Source: Simmondsia chinensis (lineage: Eukaryota; Streptophyta; Magnoliopsida; Caryophyllales; Simmondsiaceae). Taken from it: a stretch of 64,000 nt of DNA. The position numbers were made by a program, and so were the translations under genes. Below are positions 20,761 to 32,357 of this stretch, piece by piece (positions within the stretch are counted from its first letter, which is position 1; every line of letters begins with the position of its first letter). The stretch spans positions 6,641,501 to 6,705,500 of the forward strand of contig JAGTTD010000018.1 of NCBI GenBank assembly GCA_018398585.1, written 5' to 3'. Under the pieces are notes generated by a model. It ran no database searches and was not told the origin of the DNA. It worked only from the letters and a program-made list of their open reading frames with translations.

Positions 20761-21839
20761 CATTCTCTGAGTAAGCCATCGCTCGACTAGGAAAGGCGAA
20801 AGAAGGGCGGGATAGCTTGAGATTCCAAAAAGGGGGAGAGAAGGCTTGGGAATCAAGTGATCCCATGACTCCTATATTTATAAAACAAAACGACCGCAAA
20901 CCGAGTCATAAACAAAAATCAGCTGCGAAATGGTTGGGGACTAACTGATAATTATCGACAGAATAGTATGCAAATAATGGACACATGGCCACCGAGACTG
21001 AAGTGCATATCGGACTAAGATTCACCCATGGGGGGAGACTTCAGAGCTCTAACATCAAGCGAGAAGAAATCAACGCATCTTTATAGTAGGATACATTCCG
21101 GACCATGGATAATCTCGTATTAACACCTCAACCCAGCACCCACCTCGGGTCCGGGGAGGCATCACGCCTCAAGATGCAGGCTCCCCGAAGGACCAATCAG
21201 TGATGACTATCAGCTATCTTGATTCGGACAGACGACAGCCCCAAGCCGTGGATCAAAAGATTGGGGGTATTTCAATCTCTGTCCAATACCAGGCGAAATA
21301 ACAACCACCCCCCCCCCCCCCCCCCCCCCCCCCCGAAATATAGCTTTTCAACTACTTCTTAAGGAAAAACTCGATAAAAATGGCCCAAAACCCTAGAGAA
21401 TGACAAATTACTGCTCCCCTCTCCAAAAGCAATTGGAGAACCCGGAGAGCAGAGGCAGCACCCACTCCTTTCATTTCTTTCATTACACTTGTACTCAATC
21501 AAACACTCTTGTAATCAAATTCATTAAGTCAGTAAAGTCTAAGGTTTGAGTTTGACTTTCCGTTAAAAGAACTTGTATAGTATACTTGAAAGTGGAGAAT
21601 CTTTAGTATTTTTATTATTATAATAGTTTCAACTTGTGTTCTTGTGATTTAATTACTAGTGAGTGAGCTCGGAACTTTTCTTCCATTTTTTTCTTATTCG
21701 AAACCTTTCAAATTTAAGATGAATAGAGAAGATAATTAAAAGGAATTAATTATCCTAACAAAACACCATTAATCAATGAAGAAAGCTCAAGACTTCTCTT
21801 TTCTCTCTTTTTTCTTCTTCTTTTTTTAAAGTAATTCAT
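20761..21839. other. LTR-like non-coding stretch with poly-C run
   Basis: No gene. AAAGATTGGGGG near 21258 resembles a polypurine tract, and the sequence after it to about 21590 (CACTTGTACTCAATC, CTCTTGTAATCAAATT) has the look of a plant LTR R/U5 region. No partner LTR or target duplication was found, so this is only suggestive. A run of about 27 C lies at 21308-21334. Confidence 0.3.
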
Positions 21840-22899
21840 GGTTAGGAGTGTTTCCCCAGGACTCGTGTAGCTAGTTTTTGGCCGATGACTCCATCCAATT
21901 GGCTCAAGGCACAGAGTAAAGAGCACTCCTCGGAACTAATGGCTCGAGTTAAAGGAATTCACAACCTAAGCTGTTACTAGCTCATACCTTTAAAATATTT
22001 CATTCACATTAGGCATCGGTGCTTATTAAAGTGATTTAAATAAGCTGATTCTTCTTAAGCTTCCCCATGGCCTGTGTAATGAGCTTTTGACTGACAGCTC
22101 CCAACCCAGTTGGCTCGAGGTACTAGGTGTTAAGACACCCCTGCAAGCTTACTTCCTTGAGATATAGGGGCTACAAAAACTAATAAGTCATAGGTACTTA
22201 CCTAATTGAACAGGTAATCGTACCTTTTATTTATATATAACCGCTTAAGATAAAGAGATAAATAATTGGCTTCAATATTGTTAGGAGTAAAGTGGTGGAT
22301 CCAAATTTTTAAAAATTATTTGCGCTATCACAACTTAAACGTAGATATGTCACAAGATTAAGAGTGAAAAGTAATAACCTCTCCAACTAATTGCAAGACA
22401 AAAATACAGATTCAATAATCAAATCCAAGAATAATTTCATTGCATTAATATTCTAATCGTCATGGCACATCTCAAATTTGATCCTTAATATAGATCACAA
22501 AAAACTCTATGCTTAATCCATGCAAAAACTTAGCTAATTTAAACAAAATGAAGCTAAAAGGACAAACAAAAGTTCAAACCATACATGACATTCCTAAACC
22601 CAAACCTTGCATTGTCCTCAAAGCAAATGAACTTACAAGCAAGGAAAGGAAAGATACAACCTGAGATATGGCATATTTAGCAATGCATGGTAAACAAATC
22701 CAAAAAGGAAAGGTAGAAATAGCAAGCTGCAAAAGAATACATAGAAGACAGATTACTAAACAAACTTGTTAGTAGCATTAGAAGCATAGACGATACAAGC
22801 ATTTAATACAAGAGAAACAAAGTAATCATGATAGGATAACAAAAGGATCTGTAAAAGAGAGAGAGTTCAGTATGAAAAATAAATTAAATCACACAACAA
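21840..22899. other. non-coding, probably 3' region of the Athila-like element
   Basis: No coding on either strand. Contains two diverged copies of a motif with (C/T)CAA(C/T)CCAGTTGGCTC-type words (21890 and 22105). Its position left of the minus-strand gag-protease suggests the decayed 3' part of that element. Confidence 0.3.
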
Positions 22900-23216
22900 A
22901 AATAAACGTAGGTTGGGTTGCCTCCCTATAACACCAAGTTTAGCGCAAAGTTAACCAAAATCTGAGGCAGCATCCTTGATATGAACCAAGTTAAGCTTGC
23001 AAGGACAATCCCCTAACCCAACAACGTTTCTAAACCATTGACTATCAAGAAAGAAAATATGATCAGCATCGGGGTATCAAATCTCTGTCCTACATGCTTA
23101 GGTGATGACACACAGTAATCGACATAGACAGAGACACTATTCCAATCACCACTTTTAGTAGAACTGGGCACAACAATTGCTACCAAAGGGTTAATATCAT
23201 CAACCCTGTAGCATTC

Positions 23217-23830
23217 TCATTTGTCTTCAATCTCAGGATGCCGAACAAAATTCAAGACCTTCAATTTTCCCTTAAAGTTTCCTAAAGAAACCTCCCAAAC
23301 TCCCATCCTACAGTGAACCACAATGTTGGCCATTGCGGGGAATGTTTGACTTAGAATAATGGGAGTGCTGTTCTTCCACCTAGGACTGGGGTCCATATCT
23401 AACACAAGAAAATTAATCGGGAAGACAAACTTGTCAACCTTGACAAGTACATTCTCCACCACCCCACGAGGTATACGCTGGGTCTTATCGGCCAACTAAA
23501 GTGTGACATTAGTTGGCTTAAATTCTCGTATACCCAATTCCCAAAAAACTGAGTAAGGGATGAGGTTTGCACTTGTTCTTAGATCTGAAAGGGATCTACT
23601 ATTGGCACCTTCCCTGATGACTCATGGGACCCTATAGGCTCTGGGATCTCTAAACTTGGGTGGGGAGCCCGATGCCAGAATTCTACTCGTCTTCTTGGTG
23701 AGTCGGACCTTTTTTGTAGTGTGTGCTTATGCGCGCTTTTTTTTTTTTTCCAAGCAGAGGTCCTCAAGGAACATAGCATACATAGGATATGATTAATGGC
23801 ATCAATTAATGCTAGGTTGCTTTTCATGTC
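23217..23830 (-). pseudogene. Athila-like protease region
   Basis: Upstream part MKSNLALIDAI (about 23827) matches the segment before Athila protease; the frame then degenerates and the D-S/T-G active site is not readable. Downstream ELGIREFKPTNVTL, a stop, then LADKTQRIPRGVVENVLVKV with DKFVFPINFLVLDMD and PIILSQTFPAMANIVV are the conserved second half of the Athila/Tat protease (usually ILGRPFLATA). Inactive fragment. Confidence 0.82.
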
Positions 23831-23842
23831 TTTAAAAAAAAT

Positions 23843-25415
23843 CTAAGAGCTTAGCCCTCTTTGGGGCATCTTTCTTCTTTTGTCTTGCAAGGGCCAAGCA
23901 GAAAGGGACATCAAGTTCAAAAATACTTTCTCATGATCCCTCTCCATCAACAGTGGGAGAGGGAGCCACGTCCATCTCTGTCTCAACCTTGACTTCCCTA
24001 AGATTCTCCCTTCCTGACACTGACACAACCTTAACTTGCTCTTGAATGAGCACACTAGGGGTAGCAAGGTTTGCTTGTGGTTGGGAGGGTAACCTCCCTT
24101 TCTCTCTTGTATTCAATGTTTGTGCCAACTGTCCCATCGAGTCTTCTAATCTGGCAATAGATTTAGAGTGAGACTGAACCAGTTGTGTAGTGTAGTATCC
24201 TCCATAAAGCGGAGCATGTGCTCCTCAAACAGTAAAGTGTGACCTGGAGGTGGGGGAGTAGGATTAACATGAGTAGCATTGGAGTGAGGTTGAGCATCAT
24301 ATGTTTGCCCTGCTTGGAAAATGGGAGGAGGTGCATTACCTATGAACCTAGGTGCTCATTGTCTCGTGGGCCTTTTCTTATTACCTTTCCATTTCCACGA
24401 TAAGTTCGTATGATTGTGCCTACCGAGATTGTAGGTGTTCAGGAACGGGTCGTTATTTCTCGAATATCCCTAAGCTGATAAACCTGGCCCTGCATGTATT
24501 CTAGAATCGAGACGCATATAAACAATCAAGAGCAGAATGGTCCTCAGAGGAACAAATGCCGCACTGAGTAGTACCACCAGACGACTCAACTATGTTGACC
24601 GAGTGTATATTAGTATGGTTCACAGGCAAGTTCATAATCTCATCCATCTTCCTACTCAGGGCTTCTAGTCTAAGGTTAACGTCATCATTAGGTGCTACTT
24701 CGTAGGCACCACATGTGCTCCCCTTAGCCACCCTCGTAGAAGAGGCTTGGTCGAGGGAGTGTTAGCTAAGGCGCTCAAATGATGTCCATGCCTTGTTCTC
24801 ATCTTTGTGGTTAAATGCTCCCCTGCACAATGCATTAACCATCTACTTATTTGAAGTTGTCAAACCATCATAAAACTTCTGCACAAGAGCCCAATTAGGT
24901 GACCTGTGCTGGGGGCAGCTTCTAAGGAACTCCTCAAATATGTCCTAACTTCAGTGAAATTACTATTGGCCTTCTTGTTCAAAATTGTTTATTACGCGCC
25001 TAATAGCCATTGTTCTGGATTTAGGAAAAAATCTGACCAAAATGCATTGTTGGAGGTCATTCTAAGTAGTGATTTCACCCCTAGTAGGGATTGAAACCAT
25101 CTCATAGCTACACCTTTTAACCAAAATGGAAAAAAGGCATAGTCTAATAGTATAAGTGGAGACAACTTGAAAGTGGTAAGTTTCGAAAATTTCAATGAAT
25201 GCATCAAGGTGCTCGTATGGGCTCTGTATCGACATGTTGATGATCCCTGGCTTGATCTTGAAGTTTGCATTACCCATGGAAGGTAACACAACTTTGGCGG
25301 GTGTGATGTACATTTGGGGAGCAAAGAGGTCCCTAGTCATACGTGGTGTGTAGTTGGCCATGGTGTAAGGTGCATTCACACTTGCTTCGTATCGCCTCAA
25401 GGTAGATAGAGCCAA
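23843..25415 (-). pseudogene. Athila-like gag
   Basis: Pieces in order from right: NFKIKPGIINMSIQSPYEHL, DAFIEIFETYHF, LLDYAFFPFWLKGVAMRWFQ then SLLG (capsid-type core, about 25060-25280, with a shift), FYDGLTTSNK near 24860, GAFNHKDENKAW, a long segment with a knuckle CGICSSEDHSALDC (about 24560), and MGQLAQTLNTREKGRLPSQP (about 24130). These match the layout of Athila/Tat gag. The ATG at 25415 is the apparent start. Several stops. Confidence 0.82.
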
Positions 25416-25450
25416 CTCAATTTCCGGATGTAAGGTAACAAATTCAGGTT

Positions 25451-26850
25451 AAGTGACCATCTACCGTGCATTCAATATGGAAAGTTAGTTAAATTAAATT
25501 TGACCACAACCCTAAAATTAAACAAAATAAATAAACAAAAAGGAAATAAACAAAAAGAAAGCAAAAAGAACTCGTTGATTCTTAAATCTGACTTAGCCTA
25601 CCGAGTCACTTAATATGATTTTAAAGTGTGTTTTAAAGCCATCTATACACAAGAGTACGATATCGTCGCAACATAGTCAGGTATATAAGTGTCGTATCCC
25701 CAAGTAATCGGTGTTAAGTCGGGTTCAGTTAATAATGAGTAGCTTGAATTGGTTTTTATTAGTTGGTTGAAAAATTAATATAAATAAAGTAATAAAAGTA
25801 GTAATTAAGATATCAATCCAATTAAAGGTAGTTTAGAGAGTGAATGTGGGATAGCTTAACTCATATCACATCATCATATTTTACTATGACAATGATTTAT
25901 AAGGCTTAGGCTACAAGCACTGGACCCGAGTTGTTATTTAAACCAGCGCTTAGATTAATGAACTAGTCCAAAGGCTTAACCTATCGTATCACCCTCAGTG
26001 TAGCATAGGTTTTCTCATTAGCATTACTTAATTTCTTTCTTGCTCCCAATTCAATATTTACTTATATAAAAAATTACCTTAACCCTAACAGTGTGTGAAG
26101 ACCTATTATGTTAAAGTCTAGGCAACAAGCAAGTAGACGAGAAGCAAATAAATCAGGAATTTAAACATGGCTACAAGCACATATAAAGAAAACCAATCAC
26201 AATAATAAAATCCCCACAGGGGTGCGATAATAGCATAACGCATTGTCAACAATAAAATATATATCCAGGATCCCGACGACTACCCGTCCCTCACCCATAA
26301 ACCACAAGTCTACTCCTCCATGGGAGTTTTACACATCAAAAAACCTAAAAGAGATAAAGAAAATGAATGATTCCCTCGATTGATGTTGACGTTGATTCTC
26401 CTAGCACTCCGACCACCTGCGCTTCCACGTTTGAGAACCCTTGGATCTTGAAGCAGCTTCTGCATGGAAAGGAGGAGAGAAATTGAGGCAAAAGATATGA
26501 AAATTTGATTTCCCCTGCCGATCAATCGACTGGCCTTTTGTAGCCAGCCAATATATTGACCCTATTTCCTTATCGATTGGCAGTCCCATTGTAAAATTTG
26601 TTCTACTATGGGCTGCTGACCGACTGGTACTTTGTGCCAATTGCTCATTTAGTATCCGAAACTCTACGAGATCTATTTGAGTTACGGAATTACGACCCGA
26701 TTAGTCCTTCTTTTATACATGTGATCGGGTTTCTTATAGTAGTCTTCAAATAGGCCTCGATTACACTTGATTTCATCACTTTTTAACCTTTTTTTTGCTT
26801 CGTTGCACTGCAAGCTTAAATGTACATAAATTACAACAAAACACATATGT
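25451..26850. other. non-coding, probable leader/5' LTR of Athila-like element
   Basis: Lies upstream of the minus-strand gag. Contains GTGTCGTATCCCCAAGTAATCGG near 25689, a kind of stretch often seen in Athila-type LTRs, and no open frame. No second copy is present in the window, so LTR limits cannot be set. Confidence 0.35.
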
Positions 26851-27249
26851 AACAGCCGAATATTTCACAATAATGAGAAATAAAAATATGTAAATATAAG
26901 TCACATTAGTACCCTTTGCTAAAATTTAATCAATTTTTGTTGGAAATTGCTAGAGTAGTACATAATGTTGATAAATAAGTATATTCTGTTAGAATTCGAT
27001 GATTTTTTTGCCCCAAAAATCTAACATTATGCATGATTTTGATAATATATAAGCAATTCGCATCAAAATTTGATCCCTTTTTAAATGCTAAAGCACTTAT
27101 ATATTATTGTAAGCATTACTAAATTAGCAATATAAAAGTTGTGCAATTCTGAAACAATTAATCAAATTTTTACATTGGGTATCTAACTAATAAAATATTC
27201 AAGCATAGTGGTGTCTTATTACATATACTAAAATATTAGAGTACTCAGG
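26851..27249. other. AT-rich spacer
   Basis: No gene or recognisable element. Confidence 0.45.
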
Positions 27250-27263
27250 TGATAAATACTTAA

Positions 27264-28380
27264 GGGACACAGCCTATGAAAGACATGATTGGAAATGAGG
27301 TTATTCTAAACAAATTACGCGTGCTCAGGGGGTGGACAAAAATCACTCCGGACCCGTTTATCAGACCGGACCAGTCATTTGGTCAAGGACTGGACTAGAC
27401 CTACCATATAGCGGTCCAGTCTCCAATCCTAGTTTATGTGCTTAATTGGTCTTCGGTCCGATTATGTCCAAGACCTAAAAACCAAAAGACTGGCCAACAT
27501 TAATTTCGCTTTAAATATTTTGGGTAATATAATTAATATATATTATATGTATCTAAAAATATTAAATCATAAAAAATTAAACATTTATTTTTTATGATTT
27601 AATGATTATATAAAGTTCTTGTATAATTATCCATAAATTATGCTTATATTGTGCAAATTGTACCATTATCATTATTTTTTAATTTTTAACTTTTGTATGG
27701 AGACGGTTTCCTTTTTATAATTGCACTTGCTAGATGAAAAATCAATCCAAATCGTTTTGGTCCAGTCCAGACCAGTTTCTAACCTGTCTTGGACCGAACT
27801 AACCCGGTTTTAATCGGTCTAACCCTCGGTCTCAGGATTTGATGATGTTCGGTCTTCGGTCCGCCCGCTCGGTATTGGAACAATGTGCACCCCTAGGCAT
27901 GGCTCCCATTGAAGATGAATTGAGGGAGCAAAGTTTGTAATGGTTTGGGCATATTAAGACTAGATAAACCTATCGTGCCTATTAGGAAATATGAAGTACT
28001 ACATTCTGGAAGAGGGGTAGAGGCCAATGAAAAGCTTGTTGGAGACGATTAGACATGACCTTACATAAAGCAAAATGGTAGTTAAAAATACTTGTGACCG
28101 ACCTAACTTTTTGCATTAGACATTGCCCTTAGGTATGCCTATCTGTTATTATTGCTGCTTCATCTAATTTCAATAGTGTTTGTTTACCTTTTTACATTAT
28201 ACATATATGTTTTCATTTGACGGAGTAGGATTCTTTTGAGGATTGGAAGATCTTTGGAAACAATTCCTCAACAAAGTAGCACCTTATAGGGGTAAGGCTA
28301 TATACATCTTATCCTATCAAACCTTGCTTGGTAAGAGTCTCTCTGAAGCACTGAATTTTTGTTATTGTTATTGTTATAGA
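27264..28380 (+). mobile_element. 5'-truncated RTE LINE with TSD, split by a MITE
   Basis: Bounded by the perfect direct repeat TGATAAATACTTAA at 27250-27263 and 28381-28394. The coding remnant begins MIGNEVILNKLRV (compare RNEVIRSKLGV at 4920), is interrupted at 27326-27895, and resumes as MAPIEDELREQSL then WFGHIKTR. The 3' end has the RTE tail (GGAAACAATTCCTC, GGGGTAAGGCTATATACAT, then TTATTG repeats). Too short and broken to be active. Confidence 0.88.
27326..27895. mobile_element. hAT-like MITE nested in RTE LINE
   Basis: Ends CAGGGGGTGGACA and TGTGCACCCCTA are imperfect terminal inverted repeats of the CAGGGGTG type common in hAT MITEs. It interrupts the LINE codons for KLGV/APIED, so both borders are fixed by comparison with the copy at 4615. 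The 8-9-bp flanks (CGCGTGCT and GGCATGGCT) look like a decayed target duplication. Inside are inverted GGTCCAGTC / GGACCGAAC-type words. No coding. Confidence 0.75.
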
Positions 28381-28400
28381 TGATAAATACTTAAACTTCA

Positions 28401-29506
28401 GCTCTGTTCGTTTAGGGAAAAAACCTCATTCTAGAAAGTGGTTTTTATCCTTTTCCATTGTCTGGCGCGTCTTTTGCTTACAGAAAATGTTTTCCAATGG
28501 AAAATCTTTTCCCTCAAATGAGGAAAAATGACTTCCCTTTCAAAACGAGAGAAGTCATGATTTTAAGTGGCCCAAAAACCTTCACAGTAATCATCATGCA
28601 AATCTAGATCGAATCGAAATAAATTATACTGGACTGTAGGCATTTAGTGTCACAACATCGGACAAAAATTAGACTAAATAATTAAAGACAGCTTGGATGT
28701 TACTTTGTTATAATTGCAACAGAACAATTTTAATCAAGTTGAATTGTTATATAATATTATACAAGAAAATTATCTTGGTAATATTTTAGCATTTATTATA
28801 TAGGAACTATGATATTTCAGTAATTACAATAATGTACCGTGAAGTTTAAAAGTTTTTGTCATGAATTAGGTATCTTCTGCCAAAATTTAGTATATTTTAA
28901 ATGAAAACAACAATCTATATATATCCTATATCATAATGTGATAATTTCTTTTGTCCGAAACTATTAACGTGGCAATTGTTTTGATAATATATATGTAATT
29001 TTTGTTAGAATGTGAACAATCTTTTGATAATATGATTATAGTTTATACCATATCAATTTTTTGGCAGATATTAGCCGAATTTTAATAAAAATTCACCATA
29101 TTTTTTTTAACACAGTATATGCACAAATGATAAAATTTCTTATCTGAGGGCACCTCCTTATATATATATATATATATTAAACTGATAGGTTATTTAGATG
29201 ATAAATGTTCAAATTTTAAAATATCTAATAAACAATTTTCCTAATTTATACAAATTTAATAGTTAACTTTATTTTTGTTACTTTATATATGTTGTATTGT
29301 TACATATGTTGTCCTATAACAAGATATAAAATAATTCATAAAAATATTTTTTAAAACATACAAGAAGACATCATAATGGGGAATTAAGTTTTTTTTTTTT
29401 TTGAAACAAACAATGTAAAACACCACTCTGAATTTATATTTTCTTGAAAAACCTTTTAAAAAAAATTAATTTCTAAATTTTATTTTTTCATCAAAACAAA
29501 TGGAGC
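28401..29506. mobile_element. hAT-like non-autonomous element
   Basis: Left end GCTCTGTTCGTTTAGGGAAAA and right end (inverted) GCTCCATTTGTTTTGATGAAA form terminal inverted repeats of the common GGCTCYGTTYGTTT type. CTTCA is repeated exactly at 28396-28400 and 29507-29511; a 5-bp duplication is short for hAT, so superfamily is uncertain. 28540-28620 contains a piece similar to the core of the MITE at 4021, inverted. No coding. Includes (TA)n near 29160 and a T-run near 29390. Confidence 0.5.
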
Positions 29507-29511
29507 CTTCA

Positions 29512-30633
29512 TGTACTTAATTTGGCTAAGTGATACCCTCAAATTTATGAGCAAATAACTTGTCAAGCAATTTTTTTTTTTTTTTTTTTTTTGAGCACAC
29601 TTATCATGCATAGTTACATATTCAATTTTATGTAATATAAATTTATTAGCTTACTAGAAAAAGGAAACTATTTTCGTTCAAAAAGAAAAAGAAAAAATAA
29701 ACTATTTAATATAATTATTTATCGTACTTTAGCATATCATTAGTTGCCAAATTTATGTAAATAAATTAGCTTTATATAACATTTTTCAAAAATAATTGAA
29801 CTAAGTTTTAGAAAAAAACTAGTCTATCTTATATTATATATATTACTATATTATTTTCTTTTATAGATTATTGACAAGTATTTCTACCTCCAAAAGCCTC
29901 TAAATTCCAATCCAAGAAATTTTGAAAATGTGTAACCTCCAATATAAATAATTCTAATATTCAAATAAAACTAGTATATCTTATATTACTGTATTATTTT
30001 TTCTATATATTATTGGCAAGTATTTGTGCCCCAAAAGACTCTAAACTCAAATAAAACTAGTATATTTAATTTAATACTCGAGTTTATAGCAAAGAAAATC
30101 AAGAAATTCAAAATCTTTATCATGTAATTTTGTAAAGTATATAATATTGTATCATTTAGAAAATTTCATAAAATTTCAATGTAATTATATATAAATTATA
30201 TTTAAAAATATAAATATTCTCCGTTTACCATACGGGATAACACTAGTTATTATCCCTCTTTATATAAAAGAAAAGTTCCCAACATCCCTTACCTCCATCT
30301 CTGCTAAATAAGGGGCCTGACTTTCTGAATTATAATCTCAGCAGAAGGATTAAAAACAATATACAACTTTCATATTTAAAGCCATAATAACTTCAAAATT
30401 TGACAACAGCATAGAAAAAATTAAATTTCAGATACAGGCTTCGCAAATCAAATATCACAAAAGAAAATAGTTCACTTTCAAAAACTGAAACTAATATAAA
30501 TGTTTATATTCATTTCAGCTCATGAAGGATTACAATCGCTCAACAAAAAATGAAAGTAATAGGGGTTTCAGTAACTGAAATACCCTTTACTGCTTACATT
30601 CTATAAATATCTCCACAGCAAATGCATCAAGGG
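29512..30633. other. AT-rich spacer with local duplication
   Basis: No gene. A T-run of about 20 at 29572-29592. A diverged direct repeat of roughly 100 bp: 29818-29925 and 29968-30060, each starting ACTAGT(C/A)TATCTTATATT and containing GCAAGTATTT / GACAAGTATTT and CCAAAAG blocks. A possible Helitron 3' end lies at about 30219-30247. Confidence 0.45.
30219..30247 (+). mobile_element. possible Helitron-like 3' end
   Basis: CCGTTTACCATACGG can fold as a 4-bp stem (CCGT/ACGG) and is followed about 9 bases later by CTAG then T, the shape of a Helitron terminus. The stem is short and the 5' end (TC after A) was not identified, so this is weak. Confidence 0.25.
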
Positions 30634-30799
30634 TGTTGAGACAAAAAATTGCACCCGAAAAAATCGACAGGTGGCCCTGAGAGCTGCAACGAAGGGATGG
30701 CACTTGGATTACAGGCACCACAATGACAGAGTGACGCGTGGCTCTTGGACGCCGTACGCGTCTCGCCCTTAGAATCCCCCTTCAAAAGCCCGCCGAAAG

Positions 30800-31260
30800 G
30801 TGCCTTTTCCGAGGATTCCGGACATGTCCCATGCCGAACGGTGCCTTTTCCGAGGGTTCCGGACTTGTCCCATGCCGAACAGTGCCTTTTTTGAGGGTTA
30901 CGGACATGTCCCATGCCGTATAGTGACTTTTCCGAGGATTCTGGACATATCCCATGCCGAACAGTGCCTTTCCTGAGGGTTTCGGAACATTGCCTTTTTC
31001 GAGGGTTCCGAACATGTTCCATGCCGAACAGCGCTTTTCCGAGGGTTCCGGACATGTCCCATGCCGATCAGTGACTTTTTCGAGGGTTCCGGACATATCC
31101 CATGCCGAGGAGTGCCCTTTTCGAAGGCTCCGGACATAGCTCTTGCCGAGGAATGCCCTTTCCAAAGACTTTGGACATAGCTCTTGCCGAGGAGTGCCCT
31201 TTCCAAAGGCTCCGGACATAGCTCTTGCCGAAGGGTGCCGTTCCAAAGGCTCCGAACATC
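30800..31260 (+). repeat. tandem repeat, about 40-bp unit, about 11 copies
   Basis: Unit close to TTTTCCGAGGGTTCCGGACA then TGTCCCATGCCGAACAGTGC. Left copies are most alike; from about 31085 the second half changes to TAGCTCTTGCCGAGGAGTGC, giving two subfamilies in blocks. Long minus-strand frames across it are repeat artefacts. Confidence 0.85.
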
Positions 31261-31480
31261 TCTTCGGACATGCCGCCCAAGCTCCAGAAACAGCTCCGGA
31301 CACGTCTTTAGACATGGCTTTCTTCGAACACCCCAACGGACATGACGCCAAAGGCTCCGAACACAGCCCCTGACACATTTTCGGACACGGTTTCCTCCGT
31401 ACATCTCTCAGGACATGCCGCCCTAGCTCCAGAAACATTTTCGGACACGGCTTCCTCTGGACATCTCTCTGGACATGCCG
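31261..31480 (+). repeat. second tandem repeat type next to the 40-bp array
   Basis: Roughly 60-bp units built from CAGAAACATTTTCGGACACG, GCTTCCTCTGGACATCTCTC and GGACATGCCGCCC blocks, about three copies, the last two (31370-31430 and 31432-31485) most alike. Shares the CGGACAT word with the 40-bp array, so it may derive from it. Confidence 0.75.
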
Positions 31481-31772
31481 CCCACCATGCAATAGTCACA
31501 TGTGTTAAGAGTGATTGTAATATGGGTTTGGGGGTTTCAATTGGAGATTGTAATTCCTAAATTTCATAGTGAATTTGGTACCCCTTTGGGTCCCGTGGTT
31601 TACCCCTTTAGTTGAGAGTGAGTTTCCACGTAAAAATACTGTGTGTTCATTTTTATTTTTTTCGCTTCCGTTGTGCTCGATGTGTGATTTTTTTCCAACA
31701 GGATTTAATACGTTAATATTCAATTGAAAGCTTTAACAAAGCAAAAGTATAAATTTTTGGATGATTGAGTGT

Positions 31773-32357
31773 CAGTGGCGGATGCATGTTGAAGGAAGCG
31801 GGGCGCATAGACACCGCGACTTTATCATCTAATCTTTAGAAGTTGTACACGCTAATACTAAAATTATAAATATTATTAAAAATCAAGTTGTGAATCAACT
31901 TCAAAAAGTCACCTTTAAACTAGTGGTAGAGCATGTTATCAAATTTTTGTAGGCCGTGGGTTCGATTCTGAGTATTGTGTATTTATCACCTTTACCCTAA
32001 TTTTTTTTGTTGGCTTCTTAATAACTTGTATCATGAAATTTTTTTTTTATTAGAATACCTTGAAAATTAAACCATAGTTTTTAAAATCATAATTATCTTT
32101 TCTTTTCTTATCTCTTCCCTTTCTCTTTCATCCATGATCGTTTTGTAATACTCATTTAGTATAACTAGTTGATTCTCTTTCCCTCAATTGTTAATTTTAT
32201 TATATTAATACGTATATATGTTCATTTTTCTAATTTTTATAATATATATATACAAAGAATATAATAGTTAATATTACTTTTGTTGGTATTATTATTATTA
32301 TTTTATTTGTAATATAAAAATGGACCCCGCATTGTTGGAGTCCTGGATTTGCCACTG
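31773..32357. mobile_element. TIR element with tRNA-like core
   Basis: CAGTGGCGGATGCATG on the left and TCCTGGATTTGCCACTG on the right are terminal inverted repeats of the CAGTGGCGGATCCAGGA type. No clear target duplication. Non-coding, AT-rich right half. Contains a tRNA-like stretch at 31905-31972. Confidence 0.6.
31905..31972 (+). other. tRNA-like segment (A and B box words), not a functional tRNA
   Basis: TAGTGGTAGAGC (A-box-like) is followed about 35 bases later by GGGTTCGATTC (B-box-like), spacing close to a tRNA gene. No acceptor or anticodon stem can be paired convincingly, so this is a tRNA-derived stretch, perhaps a captured SINE head. Confidence 0.5.

Larger units (their letters stand above)
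22900..25450 (-). mobile_element. Athila-like Ty3/gypsy element, gag-protease part
   Basis: Minus-strand gag then protease in Athila order. Left of protease, the minus-strand words GTTATAGGGAGGCAACCCAA (about 22910-22935) recall the conserved GGGAGGCAACCCAA stretch downstream of Athila pol. If so, RT, RNase H and integrase have been deleted. LTRs are not defined. Confidence 0.75.
30634..31700 (+). repeat. solo-LTR-like unit filled with tandem repeats
   Basis: Begins TGTTGAGACAAAAAATTGCA and ends TTTTTTTCCAACA; TGTTG/CAACA are perfect inverted ends. The right 200 bases (31500-31700) resemble an LTR R/U5 region. No polypurine tract, primer-binding site or matching 5-bp flanks (AAGGG and GGATT) were found, so solo LTR is an inference. 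The centre is the repeat array described separately. Confidence 0.5.

Noticed and set aside
30782..31492. 236-residue minus-strand frame with repeated HGTCPE / GMGHVRNP phrases
   Set aside because: It is the translation of the 40-bp tandem repeat; other frames are also open, copies shift frame, and no start context or domain supports a protein.
31905..31972. Functional tRNA gene
   Set aside because: Only A- and B-box-like words; no acceptor stem or anticodon arm pairing.
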